From Bacteroidota bacterium (lineage in GTDB: Bacteria > Bacteroidota > Ignavibacteria > Kapaibacteriales > UBA961), in the NCBI GenBank assembly GCA_018266765.1, contig JAFDZU010000049.1, positions 1 to 40,274 of the forward strand: a stretch of 40,274 bases of DNA. Reading direction: 5' to 3'. Position 1 is the stretch's first letter. Each line of letters opens with the position of its first letter. The notes under the pieces are model-generated. The model was given only the letters and a program-made list of their open reading frames with translations, did not search any database and was not told the origin of the DNA. Below are positions 8,273 to 16,009 of this stretch, piece after piece. A program made the translations under genes and the position numbers.

Positions 8273-9646
8273 TCAAAAATGATAATTCGTTACAAATTCA
8301 TAATGAGACATTGTTACTTTATTATAAAGATAAATATCATCACCGTAAGAATTGCCAAGAAGACCTTTATAGGTAAAAAGACATTGCATATTTAATCCTC
8401 GAAGAAACCCCGAAAATTCATATTTCAAACTGATGTTACAATGATTGTATGATGGAAGTCCATATTTATTAAGCACAGTATTTTTTACATCAGGCATATA
8501 ATAATGCCCGTATATAATTTCTGCATTAAAACCTTCTCCAAAATCATGACTAACCGCACCATTTATCGCATCAACTCCACCAAAGCCATCGTTTTTCTCG
8601 CGCGACATAAAGGTAAAGAACGGGTCTCGTCCCCATTCGCGTGGCATCAAATAGCGTCCGTCGCTTGTGATGTGTGTATAATTCAGCTCTACTTTCCATG
8701 GTGAAGAGAACGCATAAGCAAGATGTCCGCCAATGGCATACGCAGTATTTCCTTGAGGAAGATATGCTTTTTGAGGTTCGGAATTCCCGCCGTTATTAAT
8801 TGCATTCTGCATAATAAATTGCAGACCTGTTGAAAACTTAGCTCCGTTTTTGCCGGATGGCTTTTCGGTGTTTAATTGAAATAAAACTGAATTAAAGATA
8901 TTTTCAACATAAAAATCCCATGCCTGAAAGGTATATTCAGGAGTAATATCGTGAGTAATCCCGGCATAAAAAACTCCTGCGCTCGAAAGATTACCCACAT
9001 AGTCCGATCTACTTCCATTTGCTGCAAATCCACGCGGATACACTCCAATAGAATTTGCTACCGGAAACCAAGTAAGTGTTCCTCGCGGAGATATTTTGTT
9101 TATCCAGCCACCTTCGACTTTAGTGACCGAATTTTTCCATTCTAAAAGTGCGGCTTCTACCATTGTCGGGGCTAATCTGCCATCTTGCGGGTTAATAAAC
9201 GGAGTTTTAATTAATTGTTTACCAATTTTGAGAATATACTTATCCCATGAATATTTCAGATAAAAATTCTCTAATCGGTTTAAAACAGTATTACGAGGAT
9301 TTTGAACATCAAACAGCCCAAGTTCGTAGCGATTTGGGGCAAATGTAGCCGAATCAATGAGTGATAAATCAGATGAAAATAGATTTACCATAAAAAAACC
9401 GCTGATTCCCACCTGAAAATTATGGTACGGTGCAGACTCATAGCCGATTCCCACTCCAAAGCCGTCGGCATACGCATCCAAGAGTCCGGCGGCATTATCG
9501 GTTGCCATCAGAAAATTACGAATATGCCCGGAGACTTTTCCATTGCGCAGAACTGATTGAAGCGTGGTCGAATCAATCGCTTTCTGTGAGAAAGCAGAGG
9601 ATGATGCAAGAAAAACGAACGAAAGAAGTAGCAAATATCGAATCAT
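8273..9646 (-). CDS. OprD-like outer-membrane porin
   Basis: Predicted outer-membrane channel of 457 residues with a clear signal peptide (residues 1-20, ending SSAFSQ) and a C-terminal Phe. The body alternates amphipathic strands. It contains the early segment KVSGHIRNFLM and the middle segment LKIGKQLIKTPFINPQDGRLAPTM, which resemble OprD-family porins of Campylobacterota and Chlorobi relatives. It is first in a minus-strand run with the YeiH-type transporter and the TsdA-like cytochrome, so it may pass sulfur oxyanions. A TAACTTTG box at 9663-9670 (minus strand) resembles the Bacteroidota -7 element but is very close to the start codon. Family confidence is moderate because porin sequences drift quickly. 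Confidence 0.72.
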   Translation of the reverse strand: MIRYLLLLSFVFLASSSAFSQKAIDSTTLQSVLRNGKVSGHIRNFLMATDNAAGLLDAYADGFGVGIGYESAPYHNFQVGISGFFMVNLFSSDLSLIDSATFAPNRYELGLFDVQNPRNTVLNRLENFYLKYSWDKYILKIGKQLIKTPFINPQDGRLAPTMVEAALLEWKNSVTKVEGGWINKISPRGTLTWFPVANSIGVYPRGFAANGSRSDYVGNLSSAGVFYAGITHDITPEYTFQAWDFYVENIFNSVLFQLNTEKPSGKNGAKFSTGLQFIMQNAINNGGNSEPQKAYLPQGNTAYAIGGHLAYAFSSPWKVELNYTHITSDGRYLMPREWGRDPFFTFMSREKNDGFGGVDAINGAVSHDFGEGFNAEIIYGHYYMPDVKNTVLNKYGLPSYNHCNISLKYEFSGFLRGLNMQCLFTYKGLLGNSYGDDIYLYNKVTMSHYEFVTNYHF

Positions 9647-9843
9647 AGATTCACTTTTGTAGCAAAGTTATGTATTGGAGGGAAGACTAAATATTAGAGT
9701 AGAACCATACAACTACCCTCGAATCTATTTGCAAATTACACAAAATTGATTGTAGTTGAAAATACAACTTGAAACTAAATTTTAGAATTATTTACTTGCA
9801 ATGATTCATATTATATGTTCAGACATTTCTTGAACTAAAGTAA

Positions 9844-9888
9844 AAATAAATCCCTATTCCTTCATTTAATCGGAATAGGGATTTATTT
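9844..9888 (-). terminator. Strong terminator after the monoheme cytochrome c gene
   Basis: AAATAAATCCCTATTCC (9844-9860) pairs perfectly with GGAATAGGGATTTATTT (9872-9888), giving a 17-bp stem with an 11-nt loop. It begins 22 nt after the stop of the 9911-10348 gene on the minus strand and is followed there by ATTTTTACTTT. It separates the cytochrome transcript from the porin operon. Confidence 0.8.
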
Positions 9889-9910
9889 AATTCAATCTTA
9901 AAGCCGGTAT

Positions 9911-10348
9911 TTATTTCTTAGCTACTTTACGTATTTTCTTCACTTCAGCGGATGAAACTACGCCGCCATTATTTCCCCAAGTATTCATTACATAGGTAAT
10001 GACAGCCGCCGCGTCATCATTGGTATAATTTGCAGGAAGCGGAACCATCACATTATTAAATTTTTTACCATTAACAGTAACACTACCTTTAAGACCATTG
10101 GTTACATTATCAATAATAGTTGCTTTCGGAGTATTTTTAATATAATCCGAACCAGCAAGAGGCGGATAGACATTCGGTAATCCCATACCGGTTGGTTGAT
10201 GGCATGTTTGGCAATATGCTTTATACACTTCACCACCACGCTTCATTTGTGCTGCTTTATCTTGTCCTTTAACCGGACTCATGCCGAGAATGCCAAAAAC
10301 TACAATCACACATCCCAAAACCATCGAGGTTCCACGTAAACTCTTCAT
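9911..10348 (-). CDS. Monoheme class I cytochrome c, periplasmic
   Basis: Electron carrier of 145 residues. Residues 1-28 form a signal peptide with a hydrophobic core (MVLGCVIVVFGILG). The heme motif CQTCH is at 46-50, followed by QPTGMGLPNVYPPLAGSDY, typical of small cytochrome c domains in nitrite-reductase and cbb3-type systems. M101 in NNVMVPLPA is the likely distal heme ligand. The C-terminus is lysine-rich. A good Shine-Dalgarno (AAGGAG) lies 7 nt before the ATG. Terminators on both sides make it a single-gene transcript. It is next to the porin-YeiH-TsdA group, so it could accept electrons from the TsdA-like enzyme, but nothing in the sequence proves that. Confidence 0.88.
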   Translation of the reverse strand: MKSLRGTSMVLGCVIVVFGILGMSPVKGQDKAAQMKRGGEVYKAYCQTCHQPTGMGLPNVYPPLAGSDYIKNTPKATIIDNVTNGLKGSVTVNGKKFNNVMVPLPANYTNDDAAAVITYVMNTWGNNGGVVSSAEVKKIRKVAKK

Positions 10349-10369
10349 CGAAATTCTCCTTATAAATAT

Positions 10370-10406
10370 AAAAACAAGCCGTCAGTTTGTTAGTAATACC
10401 AACGGC
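10370..10406 (-). terminator. Probable terminator after the MEMO-family gene
   Basis: On the minus strand GCCGT (10406-10402) pairs with ACGGC (10382-10378) around a 19-nt loop that can fold further. A T-rich run (TTGTTTTTAT) follows directly. It lies 24 nt past the stop of the 10430-11647 gene. The stem is short. Confidence 0.4.
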
Positions 10407-10429
10407 GAAACAAATTTCACAGTACAAAA

Positions 10430-11647
10430 TTAATAAAAAGCAAGCGAAGCATAACTAACAGCAGATTTTTGTTCAACTTCATTCCATTGCTCATAATAGA
10501 GTATCTCACCATGTTCGGGCTGTAGAGTTTCGAGCATCATATAATTCGGCGAAAGACCGCAAATCTTCCATGCATCATTTGCCGTAGCTACTTGAGTAAA
10601 AAAGCTATTATGATTACAATTCACCAGAGAGTTAAGGAGTGTTTTATCTTCTTTTTTTAGCGTTTGAAGCATTGATTCCGCATCATAACTATCCCCAAAT
10701 TTTCGCCCGATATGCGCCAAATCTCCACTCGAAATATATACTGCATTTCTTCCAGATTGCTCTACTACACTTCGTACAGTTTCGGCAAATTCTTTCACCG
10801 GAGGATGTTCCGAAGGCAAAATTCCCTGCTGTATGAACGAATGAAACGACGTAACGAGTATAGGAAGAATTGTGAAATTCCTTCCCGGAAAACAATGCTG
10901 AAGGAAAATTAATTCTAATTCAATCGAATGTTCAGGTTTGTGGGCAATATCATTCGTTGGTAATGCAAAAGGATATGATTGAGTTATGGAACTAAGTAAC
11001 TCGCGGTCAGTTTCAACCATGCCAAGCGGCGTTTCAAAATCTTTGGTTGTGGGAATAAATAAATCATAGTTTGCATAATGAGATGTAGCGAATATCACAA
11101 ACAAATCTGCATCACTATTACTTATTGCATTATATGCAGGAGAATAGACCGCACTACCTACTCGAAGGTCAATATGCGGAGCAATGATTCCGCGAGCAGG
11201 AATCTCAAATGGCGACATACGTCGCATAATTCCATCTAAAAATTCAGAGAGTTCCCGAACTGAATTTGGATATGCACCTCCCGCACAAACAGCAGGTCGA
11301 ACCGTTGTGGCACAAAATCTTTGTATTTCTTCCTTCCGACGATAAAACGAAGGCGTTTGCAGATAACCGAGCTCGTCTAAATCCCGTAAAAAGAATGAAA
11401 GAGCATCCGGCTGAATCGGCACTTCTGCTGTTTGGTTTATCATAGATACAATCACCGCAATACTATTTGTTCCAGTAAGCAATTCCAAAAGCGGAAGTAG
11501 AGACGAAGGCAACGTAAGAGCGTCCGTAAATCCATGCGGACAGTTCAAATACAATGAGTCGTTCCCGTTGGCATCGGTAAAAGTGAACATCTCAATATCA
11601 CGCCGAAATGCCGGAATCGGAACAGTATAATCAGAAAGAAATTTCAT
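10430..11647 (-). CDS. MEMO family protein (AmmeMemoRadiSam system protein B) with N-terminal extension
   Basis: A 405-residue protein with two parts. Residues 1 to about 118 are a small helical domain with repeated leucines, similar in character to the PqqD-like winged-helix extensions on some bacterial MEMO proteins. Residues 119-405 are the MEMO domain. H158 (IIAPHIDLRVG), H190 (FATSHYANYD) and C363 (WKICGLSP) match the metal-binding His-His-Cys of human MEMO1. KPEHSIELELIFLQ (H240) and SSGDLAHIG (H312) are also conserved motifs. Its role in the AmmeMemoRadiSam system is poorly understood. The usual AMMECR1 and radical-SAM partners are not in this window. The SDR gene ends 6 nt upstream, so the two are probably co-transcribed. 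Confidence 0.88.
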   Translation of the reverse strand: MKFLSDYTVPIPAFRRDIEMFTFTDANGNDSLYLNCPHGFTDALTLPSSLLPLLELLTGTNSIAVIVSMINQTAEVPIQPDALSFFLRDLDELGYLQTPSFYRRKEEIQRFCATTVRPAVCAGGAYPNSVRELSEFLDGIMRRMSPFEIPARGIIAPHIDLRVGSAVYSPAYNAISNSDADLFVIFATSHYANYDLFIPTTKDFETPLGMVETDRELLSSITQSYPFALPTNDIAHKPEHSIELELIFLQHCFPGRNFTILPILVTSFHSFIQQGILPSEHPPVKEFAETVRSVVEQSGRNAVYISSGDLAHIGRKFGDSYDAESMLQTLKKEDKTLLNSLVNCNHNSFFTQVATANDAWKICGLSPNYMMLETLQPEHGEILYYEQWNEVEQKSAVSYASLAFY

Positions 11648-11653
11648 AGTAAA

Positions 11654-12331
11654 TTACGCAGGAAGTTTACCGTACATTGGAAGAATTGCACCACTTATTC
11701 CTTTTCCTTCGTCCGAACAGAGCGCGAAAATTGCTGAAGCGATTTCCTTGGGCGGTGTCCAATTTGCTTCTTCGCCTTCTGTTGCCCAAGCAAGATTTGC
11801 CGGAGTAAGGATAATTCCCGGAACAATACAATTTGCTCGTATTCCGTAGGGTTTTCCTTCTTCGGCGGCTGTAAGTGTGAGATTAATCGCGGCGGCTTTT
11901 GCGGCGGAATAAGCAGATTTATTGGTTTCGGGATGAATTCCGGCTTTTGCTCCGATTGTTATAATTGCGCCGCCATTAGCTTGCAAAGTTCGAAGAGCTT
12001 GGCGCACCACCAGAAATGTTGTACGAGCATTAAGCTCCATCATATTCTCGAATGTATCTACCGTTGTTGAAGTTATCGGCTCGCCTGCTTTAATTCCACC
12101 AACCAAATGAACAACTGCGTTGCAGTCTTTGGCTTCGCGAAATAACTTTTCAACATCACTCTCATCGGAAAGATTACCAATGCTGAATGTGCAGTGCGGG
12201 CTGTCGGGCAAACGTGTTGCATCATTGGAATTCATACAAGCCGCATGAACATTCCAGCCACGCTCAAGAAACAGCGTTGTAACAACAGAACCGAGATTAC
12301 CGGTAGCTCCGGTTAGTATTAATGTGGGCAT
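11654..12331 (-). CDS. Short-chain dehydrogenase/reductase (SDR) without the usual catalytic serine
   Basis: NAD(P)-dependent oxidoreductase of 225 residues. The cofactor motif TGATGNLG is at 7-14 and the active-site YSAAK at 141-145. The segment where classical SDRs carry their catalytic serine reads IGAKAG (126-131), so that serine is absent. Dihydropteridine reductases also lack it and have a similar GAKA segment, which makes a pterin- or quinonoid-type substrate possible but unproven. NCIVPGIILTP is the usual PG motif. First gene of a pair with the MEMO-family gene. Confidence 0.85.
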   Translation of the reverse strand: MPTLILTGATGNLGSVVTTLFLERGWNVHAACMNSNDATRLPDSPHCTFSIGNLSDESDVEKLFREAKDCNAVVHLVGGIKAGEPITSTTVDTFENMMELNARTTFLVVRQALRTLQANGGAIITIGAKAGIHPETNKSAYSAAKAAAINLTLTAAEEGKPYGIRANCIVPGIILTPANLAWATEGEEANWTPPKEIASAIFALCSDEGKGISGAILPMYGKLPA

Positions 12332-12520
12332 AGATTTAATACAAAAGTGATAAAATTGTGCTTTGGGGATTAGAATCGTATTCCTAAAGCGAAACTACGG
12401 AAACATCCAGACATAAAAAAAACAGTTTCACAGAAGAATACAATTAGTATGCAGACAATCGGTTAAATTTTATGTAATAGTATTCAGTAATTCTATCAAA
12501 ATTGTAATGACGCACTCAAA

Positions 12521-12644
12521 GATTTGAATTTTTTAATCGAGGATTTGAATTTTTTAGTCAAGGATTTGAAAATCTTTGTTCACTTAATTCTAATCCTTCA
12601 TTACTTAATTCTAATCCTCAATTACTTAATTCTAATCCTTGATT
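12521..12644. repeat. 21-bp tandem repeats in two blocks of opposite orientation
   Basis: The left block starts GATTTGAATTTTTTAATCGAG (12521-12541), repeats with few changes at 12542-12562 and decays at 12563-12583. The right block is ACTTAATTCTAATCCTTCATT at 12582-12602, 12603-12623 and 12624-12644, differing only near the unit ends. The reverse complement of the right unit contains AAGGATTAGAATTAA, close to AAGGATTTGAATTTT in the left unit. The whole therefore forms an imperfect inverted repeat with 21-bp periodicity. Confidence 0.85.
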
Positions 12645-12862
12645 ATATCTTTTACTTTTTTGCTATTATCACTACTATTTTGGTGCATAGTATCACGGAG
12701 TTTTATAATACCTATTCAATTATTCCTCAATTAGTCTGTAGTTTGGGTTACTGTAATTGTAAGTATGGTATTCAGAACTATTTTGTGGGTGATTGAAGTT
12801 CTGTCTCTCGGCGTATTCCAAACAATCTTCTATAAAAATAAAAGATTCGTGTAAGCATTTAT

Positions 12863-12870
12863 TATATTTG
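12863..12870 (+). promoter_or_regulatory. Candidate -7 promoter element upstream of ruvX
   Basis: TATATTTG matches the Bacteroidota-type TAnnTTTG box and would give a 5' leader of about 55 nt for ruvX. No clear TTTG partner is visible at the -33 position, and such boxes occur by chance in AT-rich DNA. Confidence 0.3.
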
Positions 12871-12932
12871 TCGGTAAATAACGATGCGATGCTGACCAAT
12901 TATCAGCAGTAACGACCTAAATAATTACACGA

Positions 12933-13382
12933 ATGAACCTGCCGCCGCTCAAAGGCAAACGCATTGCCGCCTTGGATTATGGAACAAAACGCATCGGACT
13001 TGCCGTTACCGATGAATTGCATATTACAATCTCACCGCGCGATATTCTCCTTGCTGATGCGCCTGAATTATGGGATAATCTTCGGAAGTTTGTCGAACGT
13101 GAACGGCTCGGCGCACTTGTTGTCGGTATTCCGATTCGAGAAGATGGCACAAAAACAGCAATTGTTCGACGAATTGAGAAGTTTATTCTGAAATTACGAA
13201 CAGAAATTGCTATTCCTGTGATAGAATACGACGAATCATTTTCTACTCAAGCAGCATTTCAAACGATGATTGCCGGAGGAATGAAACGGAAACAACGTGC
13301 ACAGAAAGGAATGAAAGATAAAATTGCGGCGGCGGTGATTCTCCGCGACTTTATGGAGGATTTCGAGCGGTTTTTTGTGTAA
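12933..13382 (+). CDS. ruvX: RuvX/YqgF family nuclease (putative Holliday junction resolvase)
   Basis: Cytosolic RNase H-fold protein of 149 residues, the usual size, linked to pre-16S rRNA processing and Holliday junction resolution. Landmarks are ALDYGTKRIGLAVTD with D15, VVGIPIREDGT at about 63-73, YDESFSTQAA with D100 and E101, and KGMKDKIAAAVILRDFME with D129, together giving the acidic catalytic set. The C-terminus is complete. It is the first plus-strand gene after the repeat region and is not obviously co-transcribed with the next gene, which starts 245 nt later. Confidence 0.93.
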   Translation: MNLPPLKGKRIAALDYGTKRIGLAVTDELHITISPRDILLADAPELWDNLRKFVERERLGALVVGIPIREDGTKTAIVRRIEKFILKLRTEIAIPVIEYDESFSTQAAFQTMIAGGMKRKQRAQKGMKDKIAAAVILRDFMEDFERFFV

Positions 13383-13414
13383 TTCGTCGCAGTACAATGT
13401 TATTCGTCGCAGTA
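13382..13414 (+). repeat. Two copies of a 13-bp direct repeat after ruvX
   Basis: ATTCGTCGCAGTA occurs at 13382-13394 and again at 13402-13414, with a 20-nt period. The first copy overlaps the last base of the ruvX stop. No function is apparent. The rest of the 245-nt gap to 13627 holds nothing I recognise. Confidence 0.6.
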
Positions 13415-13627
13415 TATTTTTTCATTACAGCATTTTCTACCATAAAAAAATCGTAGTATTGGAATAATTATGGATAGGAATTATAATTATGATTATTTTG
13501 CAATGTCAATATCCAATAAATATCCTGCTATGGTTTCCTAACATATTTAAGCGACTGCTCATTGGTAGCCGAATACGAGATTATACCATTCCGTATATTC
13601 TTTTCTTAATTATTATTCTAATGTCCT

Positions 13628-14719
13628 ATGTCATTTTCTTTTATTCTTGATTCGCATTTACTTGCTTCAAACAGCAATGCAATGCGCGAGCAACTTGCTC
13701 AACTCATTCATTACTTCACATTTTATTATCGGTGTTCATGGTCTGTGTGGCACGATGGTTCGTTTGGGCTTTATCCGTGGCACGAGATTGTCCCGAGTCC
13801 GATTCCGTATCCGGAACTTCAGATGACTTCTGCGCTTCCGTCAAATTGCGTTATAATTACTACTTCGGATAGAGAACAGATAGTACAAGGTGGCGAGCGC
13901 ACTATCTTTTCGATTGCGCCAACTCCCGATGAAGTCGTTGCAGTACAGCAGATGCTCACAAGAGTATTAAGCGCGAAACTTCTTCCCTTTAAAAAACAAC
14001 TTGCACCCTCGCAACGGTTTTATGAATTGACTTTCCCGAGCGGTTGGGAAGAATTATTTCATAATAGAACTAAACTTCCGCCGAGTGAGAACATTGATTG
14101 TGACAATTATGGCCCATTTGGTTGGTTGCGACGATTAGAATATTCTTGGTCGCTTGCTCAAGTTGATTACCGAGCAGGTTCTTCGATTATTGATATTGGT
14201 TCGCTCGAAACGTTTATTCCTCGGTATCTGGCAGAACGTGGATTGGATGTTACTTCGATTGATATTGACGAAGTTGGCGTAAAATTCCAGCAAGGTGTCG
14301 CCTCCAAACTTCCCAAACCGTTTCGGGTTGAATTACAAGATATCACCAAAACCTCGTATTCTGATGAATCGTTCGACCAAGCGTTGATGATTTCGACGGT
14401 TGAGCATATTCCGAATGATGGCGACTGCCGAGCAATGCGTGAGATTCACAGAATACTCCGTCCGAATGGAATTGTAGCCGTTACAACGCCATACGACCAT
14501 CATTGGGCGCACGAGGACACAGGGATTCGTCCTCATAATTATTTACAGAGGTATTATTCGATGCAATCGGCGATGGAGCGACTTGCTCCTCAAAACTTAT
14601 TTGAAGTTGTGGATATTGAATTTATTGGCGGTGAATTACATTCTCCGGGGAATTACACCCCACAGTTTATTAATCCGACCAATGCAGATATTATTGCATT
14701 GGCTTTGCGAAAGCGATGA
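13628..14719 (+). CDS. Class I SAM-dependent methyltransferase with unknown N-terminal domain
   Basis: 363 residues. The C-terminal half (about 180-363) is a Methyltransf_11-type fold: SSIIDIGSLETF (185-196) in place of the glycine-rich SAM loop, the acidic pair D212/D214 at the end of strand 2, SYSDESFD at 243-250, ISTVEHI at 255-261 and the hairpin RILRPNGIVAVTTP at 275-288. The SAM loop is glycine-poor (D-I-G-S-L-E), so binding may be altered. Residues 1-170 belong to no family I recognise and contain several Trp/Tyr clusters. The ATG at 13628 was chosen. It ends 62 nt before mraY. The substrate is unknown; an envelope or polysaccharide role is only a guess from position. Confidence 0.78.
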   Translation: MSFSFILDSHLLASNSNAMREQLAQLIHYFTFYYRCSWSVWHDGSFGLYPWHEIVPSPIPYPELQMTSALPSNCVIITTSDREQIVQGGERTIFSIAPTPDEVVAVQQMLTRVLSAKLLPFKKQLAPSQRFYELTFPSGWEELFHNRTKLPPSENIDCDNYGPFGWLRRLEYSWSLAQVDYRAGSSIIDIGSLETFIPRYLAERGLDVTSIDIDEVGVKFQQGVASKLPKPFRVELQDITKTSYSDESFDQALMISTVEHIPNDGDCRAMREIHRILRPNGIVAVTTPYDHHWAHEDTGIRPHNYLQRYYSMQSAMERLAPQNLFEVVDIEFIGGELHSPGNYTPQFINPTNADIIALALRKR

Positions 14720-14781
14720 TATTAGAAATCCAACTCTCTCATTATTAATTACAATAGAAACTGAGGCAAACGTATAGAATT

Positions 14782-15912
14782 ATGCTCTACTATTTTACTC
14801 AATGGCTACGTACAACATTTGATACTCCCGGATTTGGAGTGTTTCAATATGTTACATTTCGGGCGGCGGCGGCGGCAATTACGGCTCTGTTAATAAGTTT
14901 TATCGTAGGCCCAAAAATCATTGCACTTCTCAAACGCAAACAAATCGGTGAATCAGCCAAAAGCGAACTTCAAGCAGTAGGCAATCACTCAACCAAAGCG
15001 GGAACGCCAACGATGGGTGGCTTGATTGTGCTGACGGCGTTACTTGTACCGACGCTTCTCTGGGCTAATATTTTCAATGCGTATATTGTTCTTATTATTT
15101 TAGTTACGGCATTGCTTGGACTTGTAGGTTTTATTGATGATTATCTCAAAGTAGTAAAGAAACTGCGCAAAGGACTTATCGGACGTTATAAAATAATCGG
15201 GCAAGTGTTGGTGGGACTGATTGTGGGTGGCTCGCTATATTTCATTCCTGAATGGTTTTCGCCTGTTTTTGCAAAAATTAATACGCTTACAACCGTTCCT
15301 TTTGCCAAAAACATTAATGTTGATTATGGGATTTTCTATATTCCTGTTGTTATTTTTGTACTGACGGCTACATCGAATGCAGTGAATCTAACCGACGGAT
15401 TAGACGGTTTGGCGATTGGCACAGTTGGTATAGTTGCCCTTGCCTTGGCTGTTATTTCGTATATGTCGGGAAATGCTATTTTTGCTTCGTATCTTAATAT
15501 TATTCACTTACGTGGAGCCGAAGAGCTTACTGTTTTTTGTGCCGCGTTAGTGGGTGCGGCATTGGGGTTTTTGTGGTTTAATTCGTATCCTGCACAGGTG
15601 TTTATGGGCGACACAGGTTCGCTTGCTCTTGGCGGTGCTATTGGTTGCTTGTGTATATTAATTAAAAAAGAATTTTTACTGCCGATTTTAGGTGGAATAT
15701 TCTTTGCCGAGACTCTTTCGGTTATTATTCAAGTAAGTTATTTTAAATATACACGAAAACGCTTTGGCGAAGGACGGAGATTACTGAAAATGTCGCCGTT
15801 GCATCATCATTTCGAGAAAAGCGGTTGGCATGAATCTAAAATCGTGGTACGGTTTTATATTATAGCAGTTATGCTTGCTATTGTGGCAATGGCAACCTTT
15901 AAAGTTCGGTAG
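14782..15912 (+). CDS. mraY: Phospho-N-acetylmuramoyl-pentapeptide-transferase
   Basis: Integral membrane enzyme that transfers phospho-MurNAc-pentapeptide to undecaprenyl phosphate, making lipid I for peptidoglycan. All signatures are present: TKAGTPTMGG (71-80), the catalytic FIDDYLK with D119 and D120, NLTDGLDGL (202-210), FMGDTGSLALGG (274-285) and MSPLHHHFEKSGW with H341-H343. About ten membrane helices are expected, and 376 residues is a normal length. An in-frame (GGC)n-like tract encodes five alanines at 28-32. It is separated from the other division and cell-wall genes with which mraY usually clusters; its neighbours here are a methyltransferase and metG. Confidence 0.97.
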   Translation: MLYYFTQWLRTTFDTPGFGVFQYVTFRAAAAAITALLISFIVGPKIIALLKRKQIGESAKSELQAVGNHSTKAGTPTMGGLIVLTALLVPTLLWANIFNAYIVLIILVTALLGLVGFIDDYLKVVKKLRKGLIGRYKIIGQVLVGLIVGGSLYFIPEWFSPVFAKINTLTTVPFAKNINVDYGIFYIPVVIFVLTATSNAVNLTDGLDGLAIGTVGIVALALAVISYMSGNAIFASYLNIIHLRGAEELTVFCAALVGAALGFLWFNSYPAQVFMGDTGSLALGGAIGCLCILIKKEFLLPILGGIFFAETLSVIIQVSYFKYTRKRFGEGRRLLKMSPLHHHFEKSGWHESKIVVRFYIIAVMLAIVAMATFKVR

Positions 15913-16009
15913 AGGGAAAGAAAGCATTCGAGGAAATAACAATAGAAAAGTACTAGCAAGAATCTAATATCGAAAAAATCAACAACAGACTATTTCAACT
16001 TATCTTTTT

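Larger units (their letters stand above)
12332..12932. other. 601-nt intergenic region
   Basis: Divergent spacer between the SDR gene (minus) and ruvX (plus). It holds a block of 21-bp repeats at 12521-12644 and a TAnnTTTG box near ruvX. An open frame at 12524-12796 translates as leucine/isoleucine-rich repeats with a 7-residue period that simply follow the DNA repeats, so I do not regard it as a gene. I see nothing else in 12332-12520 or 12645-12860. Confidence 0.6.

Noticed and set aside
12524-12796. A 90-codon open frame rich in Leu, Ile and Asn
   Set aside because: Its heptad-like peptide repeats follow directly from the 21-bp DNA repeats; there is no ribosome site and no resemblance to a known protein.
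14858-14876. Short GGC tract in mraY as a possible slippage site
   Set aside because: It is a trinucleotide unit in frame encoding alanines, so copy-number changes would not shift the frame.
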